Positions 8,039 through 17,919 of a stretch of 64,000 nucleotides of DNA are shown piece after piece. The notes beneath the pieces are model-generated. The model ran no database searches. It was not told the origin of the DNA and worked only from the letters and a program-made list of their open reading frames with translations. Both the position numbers and the translations under genes were made by a program. Source of the stretch: Phycisphaerae bacterium (GTDB lineage: Bacteria; Planctomycetota; Phycisphaerae; Phycisphaerales; Phycisphaeraceae); contig JAUHZU010000007.1 in NCBI GenBank assembly GCA_030425705.1, forward strand, positions 62,001 through 126,000. Reading direction: 5' to 3'. Each line of letters opens with the position of its first letter. Within the stretch, counting starts at the first letter, position 1.

Positions 8039-9181
8039 TCAGGCGGCCTGCTTGCGCCGCTTGCGTGGTTTGGTGATCGCTTCACACACGCGGGCGAAGT
8101 GGTCCGCCGCGCGTTCCCAGGTGAATTGCTCCAGGCGTTTCGTGCCCCGGCCGGCCAACTCGGCGCGGCGCATCGGGTCTTTCATCAAGGCGGTCATCGC
8201 CGACGCGAGCGCCGTCGGCCGCCCCGGGGGGACCAGCGACGCCGCATCGCCCGCGACCTCGGGCAAACTGCTCGTGTCCGACGTGATCACCGGCGTCGCG
8301 GATGCAAACGCCTCGAGCACCGGCAGGCCGAACCCCTCGGCCTTGCTCGGGTAGACCAGCACCGAGGCACAACTCATCAGCACCCGCAGTTCGCGCTCGG
8401 GCACGAAGCCGCACAGGCGGGTCTCGTCCGCCACGCCAAGCATCTGCGCGAGCGAGCCGAAGTCGGCGCGGGACCTGTCATCGAGCCCGACGATCAGCAG
8501 CCGCCAGTTCTGGCGGTAGCGCTTGCGGACCATCGCCCAGGCGGCGATCACGCCGCGCGTGTCCTTGCGTTCCTCGGCCGAGCCAAAGTGCAGCAGGAAG
8601 CCGCGGTCGATCCCCAGCGACGCGACGAGTTTCTCGGCCTGCGAGATGTCGACCTGTTCGTCGCAGAGCGTCGGGCCCCACGGGATCACGACCCCGCGCT
8701 TGGGGTTCATGCCGTGGGACGCGACCAGCCGGTCGCGGACGAAGCGGGTAGGGCTGGCGACGGCGTCGGCCTTGCGGGCGGCGTCGTGGACGGCCTGCTC
8801 GAACTGGTGGATCGCCCGGTGGCTGTGGCCCTGGGGGGTGTCCAGCGGGGTGAGGTCGTGGATGGTGACGACGGTCGGCACGGGCATCCAGCCGGGGCAG
8901 GCAGTGGCCGGGCAGTGCAGCGCATCCAAGCGGTCGGCGCGGACGGCGGCGGGCAGGCGGACCTGCGTCCAGGCATCGCTCACACCGCTATCGATCGACA
9001 GCCGTTCGGGGTGGAAGGTGCGGGGCAGGTCCACGGGCAGGGGGCCGTCGTGGTCGTGGTAGGCGACGACCTGCCACCCAGGCCGGGCGTCGGCGAGGTG
9101 GTGGTACAGCCGCATCGTGCTCTTGGCCACGCCGCGGGGCTGGTCGGTCATCAGCAGTCGTGCATCGAGTCCGAGGCGCAT
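8039..9181 (-). CDS. GT4-type glycosyltransferase (mannosyltransferase-like)
   Basis: This 380-residue enzyme is a second GT-B fold transferase, from a different subgroup than its neighbour. It opens MRLGLDARLL, has the donor-domain motif FLLHFGSAEERKDTRGVIAA and the catalytic region VYPSKAEGFGLPVLEAFASA, where the two glutamates of the EX7E motif are present, followed by TPVITSDTSSLPEVAGDAA. This pattern is typical of mannosyl- or glucosyltransferases of cell-surface polysaccharide loci. The C-terminus is basic (KPRKRRKQAA). It is the first gene of the operon. A GGGGGA stretch lies seven bases before ATG 9181. Confidence 0.85.
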   Translation of the reverse strand: MRLGLDARLLMTDQPRGVAKSTMRLYHHLADARPGWQVVAYHDHDGPLPVDLPRTFHPERLSIDSGVSDAWTQVRLPAAVRADRLDALHCPATACPGWMPVPTVVTIHDLTPLDTPQGHSHRAIHQFEQAVHDAARKADAVASPTRFVRDRLVASHGMNPKRGVVIPWGPTLCDEQVDISQAEKLVASLGIDRGFLLHFGSAEERKDTRGVIAAWAMVRKRYRQNWRLLIVGLDDRSRADFGSLAQMLGVADETRLCGFVPERELRVLMSCASVLVYPSKAEGFGLPVLEAFASATPVITSDTSSLPEVAGDAASLVPPGRPTALASAMTALMKDPMRRAELAGRGTKRLEQFTWERAADHFARVCEAITKPRKRRKQAA

Positions 9182-9367
9182 GGGTCATCCCCCAGGCCTG
9201 ACAACGGCCTGTACCCGTGCTATCGGCGGAATCGATCGGGGGGATTAGGCGGATTAGCCCTCTGATGACGATCCGCAGCGCCTCGTGGGCCGCTTGCCGG
9301 GCCCTTATCGAGCCCGTGGGCTCGCACCGATTTTGCAATCCGATGCCGGCTGCGGTCCAATACCGGT

Positions 9368-10870
9368 ATGAGCGATCACGCGGCAGCCGACCAACACGCC
9401 CACCCCGAAACCGCCAAACATGTCGTCATCATCGGGGACGGCCACGCCGGCGTCGCCGCGGCGGTCCGGCTGGCCGACCACGGCTGCCGGGTCACGATCG
9501 TCGAGTCCTCCGTCCACATGGGCGAGTCGCAGACCTCCCACGAGGCCACCGACTCCTCCCAGCACGCCCTCATGCGGCTGTGCACCAACCAGTGCGACCT
9601 CTACCGCCGGCTGGGCGTTATCCGCGACATCAAGTGGCAGAAGACCCTCTACCTCACCGGCGAGGACGGCATCATCGACGAGTTCACCGGCGACGACCTG
9701 CCCGCGCCGTTCCACCTCGCCCGCTCCCTGTTCAAGATGAAGCGGTTTACATGGGCGGAGAAACGCGACATTCTCCGCGGCTTCCTCTCGTGCATGCAGG
9801 TCAGCCGCTCCGCCCGCCGGCGACTCATCAACGAGAGCTTCCGCGACTGGCTGCTATCGATGAACCAACCGGTCCACGTCATCGACAAGTTCTGGGCCGC
9901 CATCATCGCCGGGGCCTGCAACCAGCTCCCCCGGCAGATCAGCGCGGCCTACGGTGTGCGGATCATCCAGGAGGGCTTCCTGCACAACAACACCGCCCAT
10001 CAGATCGGCTTCTCCAACATCAGCCGGGACGAGTTCCACCACCGCTGCCTGGAGGCCATCGCCAGGCACGGTGGCGAGCTGATCGAGGGCACCCGCGTCG
10101 ACCGTATCGACTACGACCCCGCGACGAAAGAAGTCACCGACGTGCACCTGACCGACGGCCGTCTCGTCACCGCGGATGCGTACATCACCTCGATCCCGTT
10201 CCGCCGTGTCGCCGAACTGGTGACCGACGAGATGGTCCGCGACGATGCCCGGCTGCGGCTGCTCGAACAGATCGAGGGGGTGCCGGTCATCGGGATCCAC
10301 TTCTTCGTCGACTCGCCGGACCACCACGACGTCATGACCCGCAGCCACCTGCTGTTTACCGACGGGCCGATCCGCTGGGTCTTTAACAAGGGCCGGGCCC
10401 GCGGGGAGTCGGAGGACGGCACGGCCTGGACTATCGGTGGGGTCGATGTGTCGGGCACCCACCACCTGCACGCGATTGTCGGCCACGCCGAGGACTACGC
10501 CGACCTGACCGACGAGCAGATTATCGAAGAGGCCTTCGCAGAGATGCGGTTGTGCATGCCATCGCTGACCGAGGACGTGTCCGTGGTCGAGGCCCACGTC
10601 GTCCGCGAGACCCGCGCCGCGTCCAGCCCGCGCCCCGGCGGCAGCCAGCTCCGCCCCCAGCCGGCGGGCGAGATCAAGAACCTCATCATCGCCGGCGGCT
10701 GGGCCAGCACCGGCTGGCCGACCACAATGGAGGGCGGTGTCCGCAGCGGCTACCGCGCCGCCGCGGCTGTGCTCGCGATGGGCCAACCCGACGACGAGCC
10801 GGTCAACTTCAACACGCTGCTGATCCCCGACGTCCAGCCGAGCAACCTGTATAAAGCCATGAGCGGATAG
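9368..10870 (+). CDS. hpnE: FAD-dependent oxidoreductase, hydroxysqualene dehydroxylase-like
   Basis: The 500-residue protein has an N-terminal dinucleotide-binding site (VVIIGDGHAGVAAAVRLA, residues 19-36) and the C-terminal FAD-binding signature AGGWASTGWPTTMEGGVRSG, which closely resembles that of HpnE. HpnE removes the hydroxyl of hydroxysqualene to give squalene, the step before hopanoids or sterols. The GxGxxG motif is intact, and the usual GGR after the first beta-alpha-beta unit is replaced by MGESQTSH. HpnC and HpnD partners are not nearby, so the substrate is inferred; a carotenoid or other polyene desaturase is the main alternative. Upstream 9182-9367 holds a small GAGCCC/GGGCTC hairpin (9309-9322) and no convincing promoter. 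Confidence 0.6.
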   Translation: MSDHAAADQHAHPETAKHVVIIGDGHAGVAAAVRLADHGCRVTIVESSVHMGESQTSHEATDSSQHALMRLCTNQCDLYRRLGVIRDIKWQKTLYLTGEDGIIDEFTGDDLPAPFHLARSLFKMKRFTWAEKRDILRGFLSCMQVSRSARRRLINESFRDWLLSMNQPVHVIDKFWAAIIAGACNQLPRQISAAYGVRIIQEGFLHNNTAHQIGFSNISRDEFHHRCLEAIARHGGELIEGTRVDRIDYDPATKEVTDVHLTDGRLVTADAYITSIPFRRVAELVTDEMVRDDARLRLLEQIEGVPVIGIHFFVDSPDHHDVMTRSHLLFTDGPIRWVFNKGRARGESEDGTAWTIGGVDVSGTHHLHAIVGHAEDYADLTDEQIIEEAFAEMRLCMPSLTEDVSVVEAHVVRETRAASSPRPGGSQLRPQPAGEIKNLIIAGGWASTGWPTTMEGGVRSGYRAAAAVLAMGQPDDEPVNFNTLLIPDVQPSNLYKAMSG

Positions 10871-10977
10871 CAATGCATTCGCTACCAACTGGCAGCCGAC
10901 GGACGCCCCGGTGGAGGAAGCGAGTCCGCGAGCGATACCCACTGAGTGCACTGCCCCGTAGGCCTCCGACGATCGGC

Positions 10978-10983
10978 TAGAAT
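10978..10983 (+). promoter_or_regulatory. -10 box, short-leader type
   Basis: TAGAAT ends nine bases before ATG 10993, which would give a 5' untranslated region of only a few bases. No Shine-Dalgarno is present. Confidence 0.45.
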
Positions 10984-10992
10984 CGCCGCACC

Positions 10993-12009
10993 ATGCCGGC
11001 GATCAGCGTCCAATCCCTCTCCAAGACCTACCACGTCGCCGACAAGCAGCCGGGGCTCGTGGGCACCGCACGGCACTTCCTCAACCGCAAGCACCGCCGG
11101 ATCGAGGCGGTCAAGGAGGTCTCCTTCGACATCGCGCCGGGCGAGATCGTCGGCTTCCTGGGCCCCAACGGCGCGGGCAAGACCACGACCCTCAAGATGC
11201 TCACCGGGCTTATCCACCCGAGCGCCGGCACGGTCGATGTGCTCGGCCATGAGCCCTTCAAACGCCGGGCCGATTACCTCCGGCAGATCACCCTGGTCAT
11301 GGGCAACAAGCAGCAGATGATCTGGGACCTGCCGCCGATGGACTCGCTGCAGGTCAACGCCGCGGTCTACAGCATCCCCGAGAAGGAGGCGCAGCAGCGG
11401 ATCGACGGCTTCGCCGAGTTGCTCGGGCTCAAGGAGGAACTCACCCAGCCGGTCCGCAAGCTCTCGCTGGGCCAGCGGATGAAGTGCGAGCTCGTCGCGG
11501 CGCTGCTGCACCACCCGAAGGTCTTGTTCCTCGATGAACCGACGCTCGGGCTGGACGTGAACGCGCAGACCGCCGTCCGCAAGTTCCTCAAGGAGTACAA
11601 CGACCAGCACCAGGCGAGCATCCTGCTGACCAGCCACTACATGGCCGACATCACCGCGCTGTGCAGGCGCGTCGTCGTGATCCACAAAGGCACGATCCTC
11701 TACGACGGTTCGCTGGACGGCGTCATCGAGCGTTTCGCGCCGCTGCGCGAGGTGAAGCTCGACCTGGCCGAGCCCGTCGATGACGCGGCGCTGCGGCCCT
11801 ACGGCGAGATCGAGTCCAACGACGGCCGGACCGCCCGCCTCCTCGTCCAACGCGAGCAACTGACCCAGACGGTGGGGCGGCTGCTCGGCGAACAACAGGT
11901 CGAAGACCTGACGGTGACCGACCCGCCGATCGAAGACGTAATCGCGCGGCTGTTCGAGTCGGGGGAGGAAGACGAAGAAGAAGAAGTAGCCACGGATGAA
12001 CACGGATAA
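10993..12009 (+). CDS. ABC-2 transporter ATP-binding protein
   Basis: The 338-residue ATPase has Walker A GPNGAGKT (about 57-64), a Q-loop at VMGNKQQ, a signature LSLGQRMKCELV and Walker B VLFLDEPTLGLD with an H-loop TSHYM. The N-terminal extension (HFLNRKHRRIEAVKEVSF) and the C-terminal beta domain after residue 240 place it in the group that works with two ABC-2 permeases of the DUF990 type, as found downstream. It would energise export of an unknown substrate. The acidic Glu-rich tail ends in VATDEHG, and those last codons are supplied by one arm of a dispersed repeat (11988-12017). Confidence 0.9.
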   Translation: MPAISVQSLSKTYHVADKQPGLVGTARHFLNRKHRRIEAVKEVSFDIAPGEIVGFLGPNGAGKTTTLKMLTGLIHPSAGTVDVLGHEPFKRRADYLRQITLVMGNKQQMIWDLPPMDSLQVNAAVYSIPEKEAQQRIDGFAELLGLKEELTQPVRKLSLGQRMKCELVAALLHHPKVLFLDEPTLGLDVNAQTAVRKFLKEYNDQHQASILLTSHYMADITALCRRVVVIHKGTILYDGSLDGVIERFAPLREVKLDLAEPVDDAALRPYGEIESNDGRTARLLVQREQLTQTVGRLLGEQQVEDLTVTDPPIEDVIARLFESGEEDEEEEVATDEHG

Positions 12010-12100
12010 ACACAGATCAAAATCTTTGGTCCGCAGGCCTCAGTGTCGGATGAGATGGACTCGTCCTTCTTCTGTGTTACCTATCCGTGTCCATCTGTGT
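11988..12100. repeat. imperfect inverted repeat of the CACGGAT-ACACGGAT type
   Basis: The left arm (11988-12017) is built from the units CACGGATGAA, CACGGATAAA and CACAGAT. The right arm (12071-12100) is its inverse complement apart from a three-base bulge and a few mismatches. The arms are separated by 53 bases and could form a long stem between the ATPase and the first permease. The left arm includes the last codons and stop of the ATPase gene. A related unit, ACACGGATGGACACGAT, forms the end of ribE at 39286-39302. Confidence 0.6.
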
Positions 12101-12126
12101 CAAACCATGGCAAAAAACTCCCTCCC

Positions 12127-12963
12127 ATGACCGCCCTCACCCCGCGCACCCTCCGTGTCTACCTCACGACGTTCTACGCGTTGATGGTCGAGTACCGCGC
12201 GGAGATCTTCCTCTGGGCAATCGCCACGTCGCTGCCGCTCATCATGATGGGCGTCTGGGTCGAGGCGGCCGGCAGCGAGTCGTTCCCCGGCTTTACGCCG
12301 CTCGACGCGGCGCGGTACTTCATCGCCGTCTTCGTCGTCCGGCAGATTACCATCTGCTGGGTCATCCATGACTTCGAGTGGCTCGTCGTCTCAGGCAAGC
12401 TCTCGCCCATGCTCCTGCACCCGATCGACCCGATCGTCCGATTCATCCTGGTCCACATCAGCGAGCACGGCGCGCGCCTGCCCTTCGGTGTGCTGCTGGT
12501 TGTCCTCTGCTTCGTCATCGTCCCCGACGCGCTGCTGGGAAACGAGCAGCAGCCCGGGGCCTGGGTCCCCGCGTGGTGGCGCATCCTGCTGGCCCTGGTC
12601 GCGAGCTACGGCGCGTTCCTCCTGCGTTTCATCATCCAGTACACCACCGCGCTCTGTGCCTTCTGGATCGAGCGCGTTTCGGCGCTCGACGGCATCAACT
12701 ACCTGCCCTACATCTTCCTCTCCGGCCTCACCGTCCCGATCCACCTGCTGCCCGACGGCGTGCAGCAGGTCATCCTCTGGACGCCGTTCCCCTACATGCT
12801 CTGGTTCCCGGCACAGCTCATCGCCGCGCCCGCGGAACAGATCACCGCCGGGTTCGTGATCCGCGGATTCGGTACGCTGGCCGGGTGGGGCGGGGCGGTC
12901 TTCCTCGTGAACCGCTGGCTCTGGAGACGCGGTCTGAAGCACTACTCGGCGATGGGAGCGTGA
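12127..12963 (+). CDS. ABC-2 family permease, subunit 1
   Basis: The 278-residue protein has six predicted membrane segments, beginning YLTTFYALMVEYRAEIFLWAIATSLPLIMMGVW when read in pieces, and ends with a short basic tail. It resembles the DUF990-type permeases paired with the ATPase just upstream. The start at 12127 gives the normal family N-terminus; the longer frame from 12043 would run through the inverted repeat, so it is rejected. No Shine-Dalgarno is visible, so translation may be coupled or depend on the repeat structure. The stop TGA overlaps the GTG start of the second permease. Confidence 0.8.
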   Translation: MTALTPRTLRVYLTTFYALMVEYRAEIFLWAIATSLPLIMMGVWVEAAGSESFPGFTPLDAARYFIAVFVVRQITICWVIHDFEWLVVSGKLSPMLLHPIDPIVRFILVHISEHGARLPFGVLLVVLCFVIVPDALLGNEQQPGAWVPAWWRILLALVASYGAFLLRFIIQYTTALCAFWIERVSALDGINYLPYIFLSGLTVPIHLLPDGVQQVILWTPFPYMLWFPAQLIAAPAEQITAGFVIRGFGTLAGWGGAVFLVNRWLWRRGLKHYSAMGA

Positions 12964-13754
12964 CCTTGACGCGATACCTCCGCACCCTCCGCCTGTTCTG
13001 GTCCGCCTCGCTCGCCGCCGAGATGGAGTACCGGTCCAACTTCGCCTTCGCCGCGCTCTCCTCCCTCGCGTCGCTGGCCGGCACGCTGTTCGTCCTGTGG
13101 TCGCTCATGCGCAGCGGCTACACCATGAACGGCTGGCCGTTCGACAAGGCCCTCGTCGTCGTCGGCGTCTACACCGTCCTCGACGGCGTCTCCCAGACCC
13201 TGCTCGCCCCCAACCGCCAGCAGGTCTCCGAGCTCGTCCGCGACGGCACGCTCGACTTCATCCTCCTCAAGCCCATGGACAGCCAGTTCTGGCTCAGCGT
13301 CCGCAAGCTCTCGGTCTGGGGCCTGCCTAACATCCTGCTCGGCTTCGGGCTGATCGTCTTCGCCGGGCTCCGCCTCGAACCCGCCGCATCTGTTGCCGAC
13401 TTCGCGCTGCTCCTGCCGCCGCTGGCCGTCGGGCTGGCGATCCTCTACGCCCTGGGCTACCTGCTCTCGACGCTCACGATCTGGTTCACCAAGCTCTACA
13501 ACATCACCATCGCGATGCAGGCCCTCCTCGAGGCCGGCCGGTACCCCATCCCCGCCTACCCGACCGCGCACCGCATCTTCTTCACGTTCGTGCTCCCCGT
13601 CGCGTTCATGACGACCGTCCCCGCCCAGGCCCTCATGGGCGAGGCCGCCTGGGCCGCGCTCGGCGCGGCCGTGCTCACGGCAGGGGTGCTGTTTATCCTC
13701 TCCCGGCTGTTCTGGCGATACGCCCTGCGCTACTACACTAGCGCAAGTAGTTGA
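12960..13754 (+). CDS. ABC-2 family permease, subunit 2
   Basis: This 264-residue protein begins at GTG 12960, overlapping the previous stop by four bases (GTGA), which is typical of translational coupling. It has six hydrophobic segments and the conserved loop GTLDFILLKPMDSQFWLSVR that DUF990-type permeases carry after the second segment; subunit 1 has the matching LSPMLLHPIDPIVRF. The two permeases are therefore distant paralogues that would form a heterodimeric channel with the ATPase dimer. The exported substrate is unknown. Confidence 0.8.
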   Translation: MTLTRYLRTLRLFWSASLAAEMEYRSNFAFAALSSLASLAGTLFVLWSLMRSGYTMNGWPFDKALVVVGVYTVLDGVSQTLLAPNRQQVSELVRDGTLDFILLKPMDSQFWLSVRKLSVWGLPNILLGFGLIVFAGLRLEPAASVADFALLLPPLAVGLAILYALGYLLSTLTIWFTKLYNITIAMQALLEAGRYPIPAYPTAHRIFFTFVLPVAFMTTVPAQALMGEAAWAALGAAVLTAGVLFILSRLFWRYALRYYTSASS

Positions 13755-13781
13755 TTCGATCCCACGTTCCGGAGCGGCACT

Positions 13782-14267
13782 ATGGACTTATCTCCCATCG
13801 TGATTATCTTGCTGATAGTCCTCGCGCTCGTGCTTCTCGTAACGCTCTTGTGGGTGGTCCTGTCCGCGTACTTCGGCCTGTCGGATCGGCGTTACGTTTC
13901 ACCGATCAATGCATCCCGCCGGGTGATTGAACCCGCCTGCGGGAAATGTGGCTACCCCGCGCGCGGCATCGGTTCGCTGGAGTGCCCCGAATGCGGCGCG
14001 GACCTGCGGGAAGCCGGCATCATCACCCCCGCACTCATCGAGGCCGTGGGCGGGGGGACCACCGGCTGCGCCCTGCCCCTGGCCTGGACCCTCGGGCTCA
14101 TCGCCACGGGGTTTCTCTTTGATCAACTCATCGCCCCCCGGCTGCCACTGCAGTGGATGCAGGGCGGGTGGTACGAGTTCCTGCTGTTCATCCTCGCCTT
14201 TGGGCTTTGGCTTGCTGGGCTGATCTTCTTCTCCGCCACACCCAAACAAACCACAAATAAAAATTGA
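13782..14267 (+). CDS. zinc-ribbon membrane protein of unknown function
   Basis: The 161-residue product has an N-terminal membrane segment (about 5-30) and a zinc ribbon, CGKCGYPARGIGSLECPECG (residues about 49-68), with four cysteines in two CxxC pairs. Two further membrane segments follow (about 95-115 and 130-150). Small proteins of this layout are common in Phycisphaerae-type genomes, but no function is assigned. GGAG lies nine bases before the ATG. The last bases hold an A-rich stretch just before the recA promoter. Confidence 0.75.
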   Translation: MDLSPIVIILLIVLALVLLVTLLWVVLSAYFGLSDRRYVSPINASRRVIEPACGKCGYPARGIGSLECPECGADLREAGIITPALIEAVGGGTTGCALPLAWTLGLIATGFLFDQLIAPRLPLQWMQGGWYEFLLFILAFGLWLAGLIFFSATPKQTTNKN

Positions 14268-14276
14268 ACCTATCCC

Positions 14277-14304
14277 TTGACAGGTTCCGAACAAAGACTA
14301 TCCT
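14277..14304 (+). promoter_or_regulatory. recA: recA promoter
   Basis: TTGACA (14277-14282), a 16-base spacer and TATCCT (14299-14304) form the best sigma-70-like promoter in the window. The spacer contains the palindrome GTTC C GAAC (14284-14292), and about 25 bases downstream is CGAAC GTGG GTACA (14325-14338), a partial match to the CGAAC-N4-GTTCG LexA box known from Gram-positives. Either could be an SOS operator; this is not certain. Confidence 0.65.
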
Positions 14305-14355
14305 GAGCCCATCCAGTCAAAACCCGAACGTGGGTACAGCCAAGGAGACGCTACG

Positions 14356-15543
<1,188 letters not shown>

Positions 15544-15604
15544 GAGGTCGCGTGTCCGCGTGATGGCCTGAAGCCCACCGCGGTCCTCGGCCGATATCCC
15601 CGGT

Positions 15605-15856
15605 ATGCCCGGCCCGGACTACATCCTCGATATCGACGGTCTCACGCCAGTACAGGCGGAGCCGCCCACAGCGGGTGCCAGCGGAAGTGGCCGGCCTTGG
15701 ATCGCGGTCAAGTGGACGTGCTGCTCGGTCTACTCCCGCATCTACCGGCACCGCGACGGCGACCGCTACGAGGGCCGCTGCCCCAAGTGCATGAAGCAGG
15801 CCACCGCCCGCGTCGGCCCCGGCGGCACCAGCCGACGGTTCTTCGAGGCGGGGTGA
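15605..15856 (+). CDS. small cysteine-containing protein, unknown function
   Basis: The 83-residue product has a flexible N-terminus and a compact C-terminal domain: WIAVKWTCCSVYSRIYR, then YEGRCPKCMKQATARVGPGG and a closing RRFFEA. The Cys-Cys pair and the CxxC form a plausible zinc site. This gives it the look of a small zinc-ribbon protein. I believe related short proteins occur in other planctomycetes, but no function is known to me. It stands alone between recA and the antiporters, with no clear promoter or Shine-Dalgarno. The 112 bases after it hold nothing I can identify. Confidence 0.65.
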   Translation: MPGPDYILDIDGLTPVQAEPPTAGASGSGRPWIAVKWTCCSVYSRIYRHRDGDRYEGRCPKCMKQATARVGPGGTSRRFFEAG

Positions 15857-15968
15857 GGATGCCCTGGCATGCCACAACATTGCTGCGTTCGGCTTGGACA
15901 GTTGGTTATTCATGTCGTGTGTATGCAGCCGTGTGTGAGGCCCAAACCGGCTGGAGCAAAACAGATCG

Positions 15969-17792
15969 CTACGCCCCCAGCGTCTCGTCATCGTGGTGGT
16001 GGCTGGCGGTCTCTTCTGCGGCGGCTTGGTTGAGTACGGCGCGCAGCTCGGTCGCGCCCTCGGCGGCGAGGCAGCGGGCGCGGACGGTGTCGCTGTCGAA
16101 GGTCTTAGCGACCAGGGACAGCAGCTCGAGCTGCGTCTCGGGCTGGTCGGTCGGGGTGAGCAGCAGGAAGATCAGTCGGGCGTTCATGCCGTCGGCCGCG
16201 TCGAAGTCCACCCCCCGGTGGGAGCGGGCGAGGATGACCGTGGGCCGGGTGAGCTTGTCCAGCCGGGCGTGGGGCACGGCCAGCCCGTTGGGCAACGCGG
16301 TGTGCATGACGCGCTCACGCGACCAGACCTCCTGGAAGATATCCTCGGCGTCGAGGCCGGTGACCTCCGCACCGCGCTCGGACATCTCGCGGATCAGGGC
16401 CTCGATCTCGACGGCCTGGGGCTCCATCATGATCTGCCGATCGGTAAGCATGTCGTTGAGGTGACGCTGGGTCTTGAGTTGCAGGATGCGCTGCATGACC
16501 GGACCGGCGAGCATCGAAGTGCCCAGCGCCATGATGACGATGGCAACCATCAGTTCCTCGCTGATGAGCTGGGCCTGGAACGCGAGCTGACCGAGGATGA
16601 TGCCGACCGCCCCCTGTGCGGCCATGCCGAACCCGACGGCCGCGCTCTCGCGCTGGCTGAGCCCGGCGAGCTTCGCGCCGAAGAAGCAGCCGCTGACCTT
16701 GCCCACCAGCGCGATCGCACAGACGATCAGGACGGTGTGGACCTGGAAGGCGTCGATGAAGTTGATCGTCAGGCCGATCGACGCGAAGAAGATCGGCGCG
16801 AAAATGTTCATGACGAACTGGTGGATGGTGTCGCGGGTGCGTTGGCGGAGGTGGTGGGAGTCGCCGATCGCGACGCCGGCGATGAAGGCGCCGAAGATCG
16901 AGTGGATGCCGAGGTACTCGGTGAGCGCCGCACAGGACATCGCGATGACGAAGGCGAAGCTGATGACCCCGCCGGGCCAGGACCAGCGGGCCTGGACGTA
17001 GGGCAGGGCCTTGTGCATGAACAGCCGCCCGAGCGTGAGCATGAACGCGAGGAAGGCGAGGGTGGCGAGGATCGTGCCGGTGACGCCGAGGTGCGCCCCG
17101 GAGGTAGCGGGCGCGTCGCCGGACATCGCGGCGGCGGGGAGCAGCGCGAGGACCACGGCAAACCCGATCCAGCCGACCAGGTCGTTGCACATCGCCGAGC
17201 TGATGACCAGGACGCCCATGTCCGACCGGGAAAGGTTCAGGTCGATGAGGATCTTCGCGATGACGGGCAGCGCGGTGATCGACATCGCCAGCCCACAGAA
17301 GATCTCGAAGGGCAGTGAGTTGTCGGCCGCGCGTGCCCCGGCCCCGAGGTAGGCCTCGAGGAAATACGCGGCGGTGAATCCGAGAGTGAATGGAACAACA
17401 ATCCCCATCGCGCTGACCAAGAGCATGGCTTTGCCCTGCCGGACGACGGCGGAGAGATCGACCTCGAGCCCGACGACAAACAGCAGCAGCGCCGCGGACA
17501 GGGTGATGAAGCCCTCCTCGGCGATCCAGGCGGCGCTGCCGTCGACCTGCTGCGGAAAGAGGAAGGTGTAGACGCCCGGGGCGATCGCGCCGAGCAGGGT
17601 TGGGCCGAGCAGGACGCCGGCAAGGATCTCGCCGAGGACGGCGGGCTGGTGGAACTTGCGGCAGAGCTCGCCGAGCAGGCGTGCGAGGCCGAGCAGCACG
17701 GCGATCGCGAGCAGGAGGGTGGTGATGTCGGCCGCGGGGAGCGCGGCTTCACCGCCGGCGGCGAGGGTGATCGTGGGGCCGTTCAGGGGCAT
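15969..17792 (-). CDS. CPA2 cation/proton antiporter with C-terminal EIIA-like domain
   Basis: This 607-residue protein joins a Kef/NapA-type antiporter (12-13 membrane segments, about residues 20-430) to a PTS EIIA-like domain (about 445-600). Family motifs are visible: GEILAGVLLGPTLLG in the first helices, VVGLEVDLS, the cross-over helix SITALPVIAKILIDLNL and MCNDLVGWI with its Asn-Asp pair. The EIIA part has GLAVPHARL with His508 at the phosphorylated position, so transport could be tuned by a phosphorelay. It would exchange Na+ or K+ for protons. It follows a paralogue 127 bases upstream. No Shine-Dalgarno is clear before ATG 17792. Confidence 0.85.
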   Translation of the reverse strand: MPLNGPTITLAAGGEAALPAADITTLLLAIAVLLGLARLLGELCRKFHQPAVLGEILAGVLLGPTLLGAIAPGVYTFLFPQQVDGSAAWIAEEGFITLSAALLLFVVGLEVDLSAVVRQGKAMLLVSAMGIVVPFTLGFTAAYFLEAYLGAGARAADNSLPFEIFCGLAMSITALPVIAKILIDLNLSRSDMGVLVISSAMCNDLVGWIGFAVVLALLPAAAMSGDAPATSGAHLGVTGTILATLAFLAFMLTLGRLFMHKALPYVQARWSWPGGVISFAFVIAMSCAALTEYLGIHSIFGAFIAGVAIGDSHHLRQRTRDTIHQFVMNIFAPIFFASIGLTINFIDAFQVHTVLIVCAIALVGKVSGCFFGAKLAGLSQRESAAVGFGMAAQGAVGIILGQLAFQAQLISEELMVAIVIMALGTSMLAGPVMQRILQLKTQRHLNDMLTDRQIMMEPQAVEIEALIREMSERGAEVTGLDAEDIFQEVWSRERVMHTALPNGLAVPHARLDKLTRPTVILARSHRGVDFDAADGMNARLIFLLLTPTDQPETQLELLSLVAKTFDSDTVRARCLAAEGATELRAVLNQAAAEETASHHHDDETLGA

Positions 17793-17919
17793 GCGGAAGA
17801 AAGCGGTCGTCGGGGAGTTTGCACGGATCGTGAGCGATTCGGGGCGCGTTGAGTGTAACCGTGCCGGTGATCAACGGCGAATCTGAAACGGCCGGCTCAT
17901 AGCCCGTGGGTGATCCCGA

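Noticed and set aside
15993-17318. 441-residue plus-strand open frame
   Set aside because: It lies antisense to the first antiporter gene and has no recognisable fold; the composition is that of a reverse reading.
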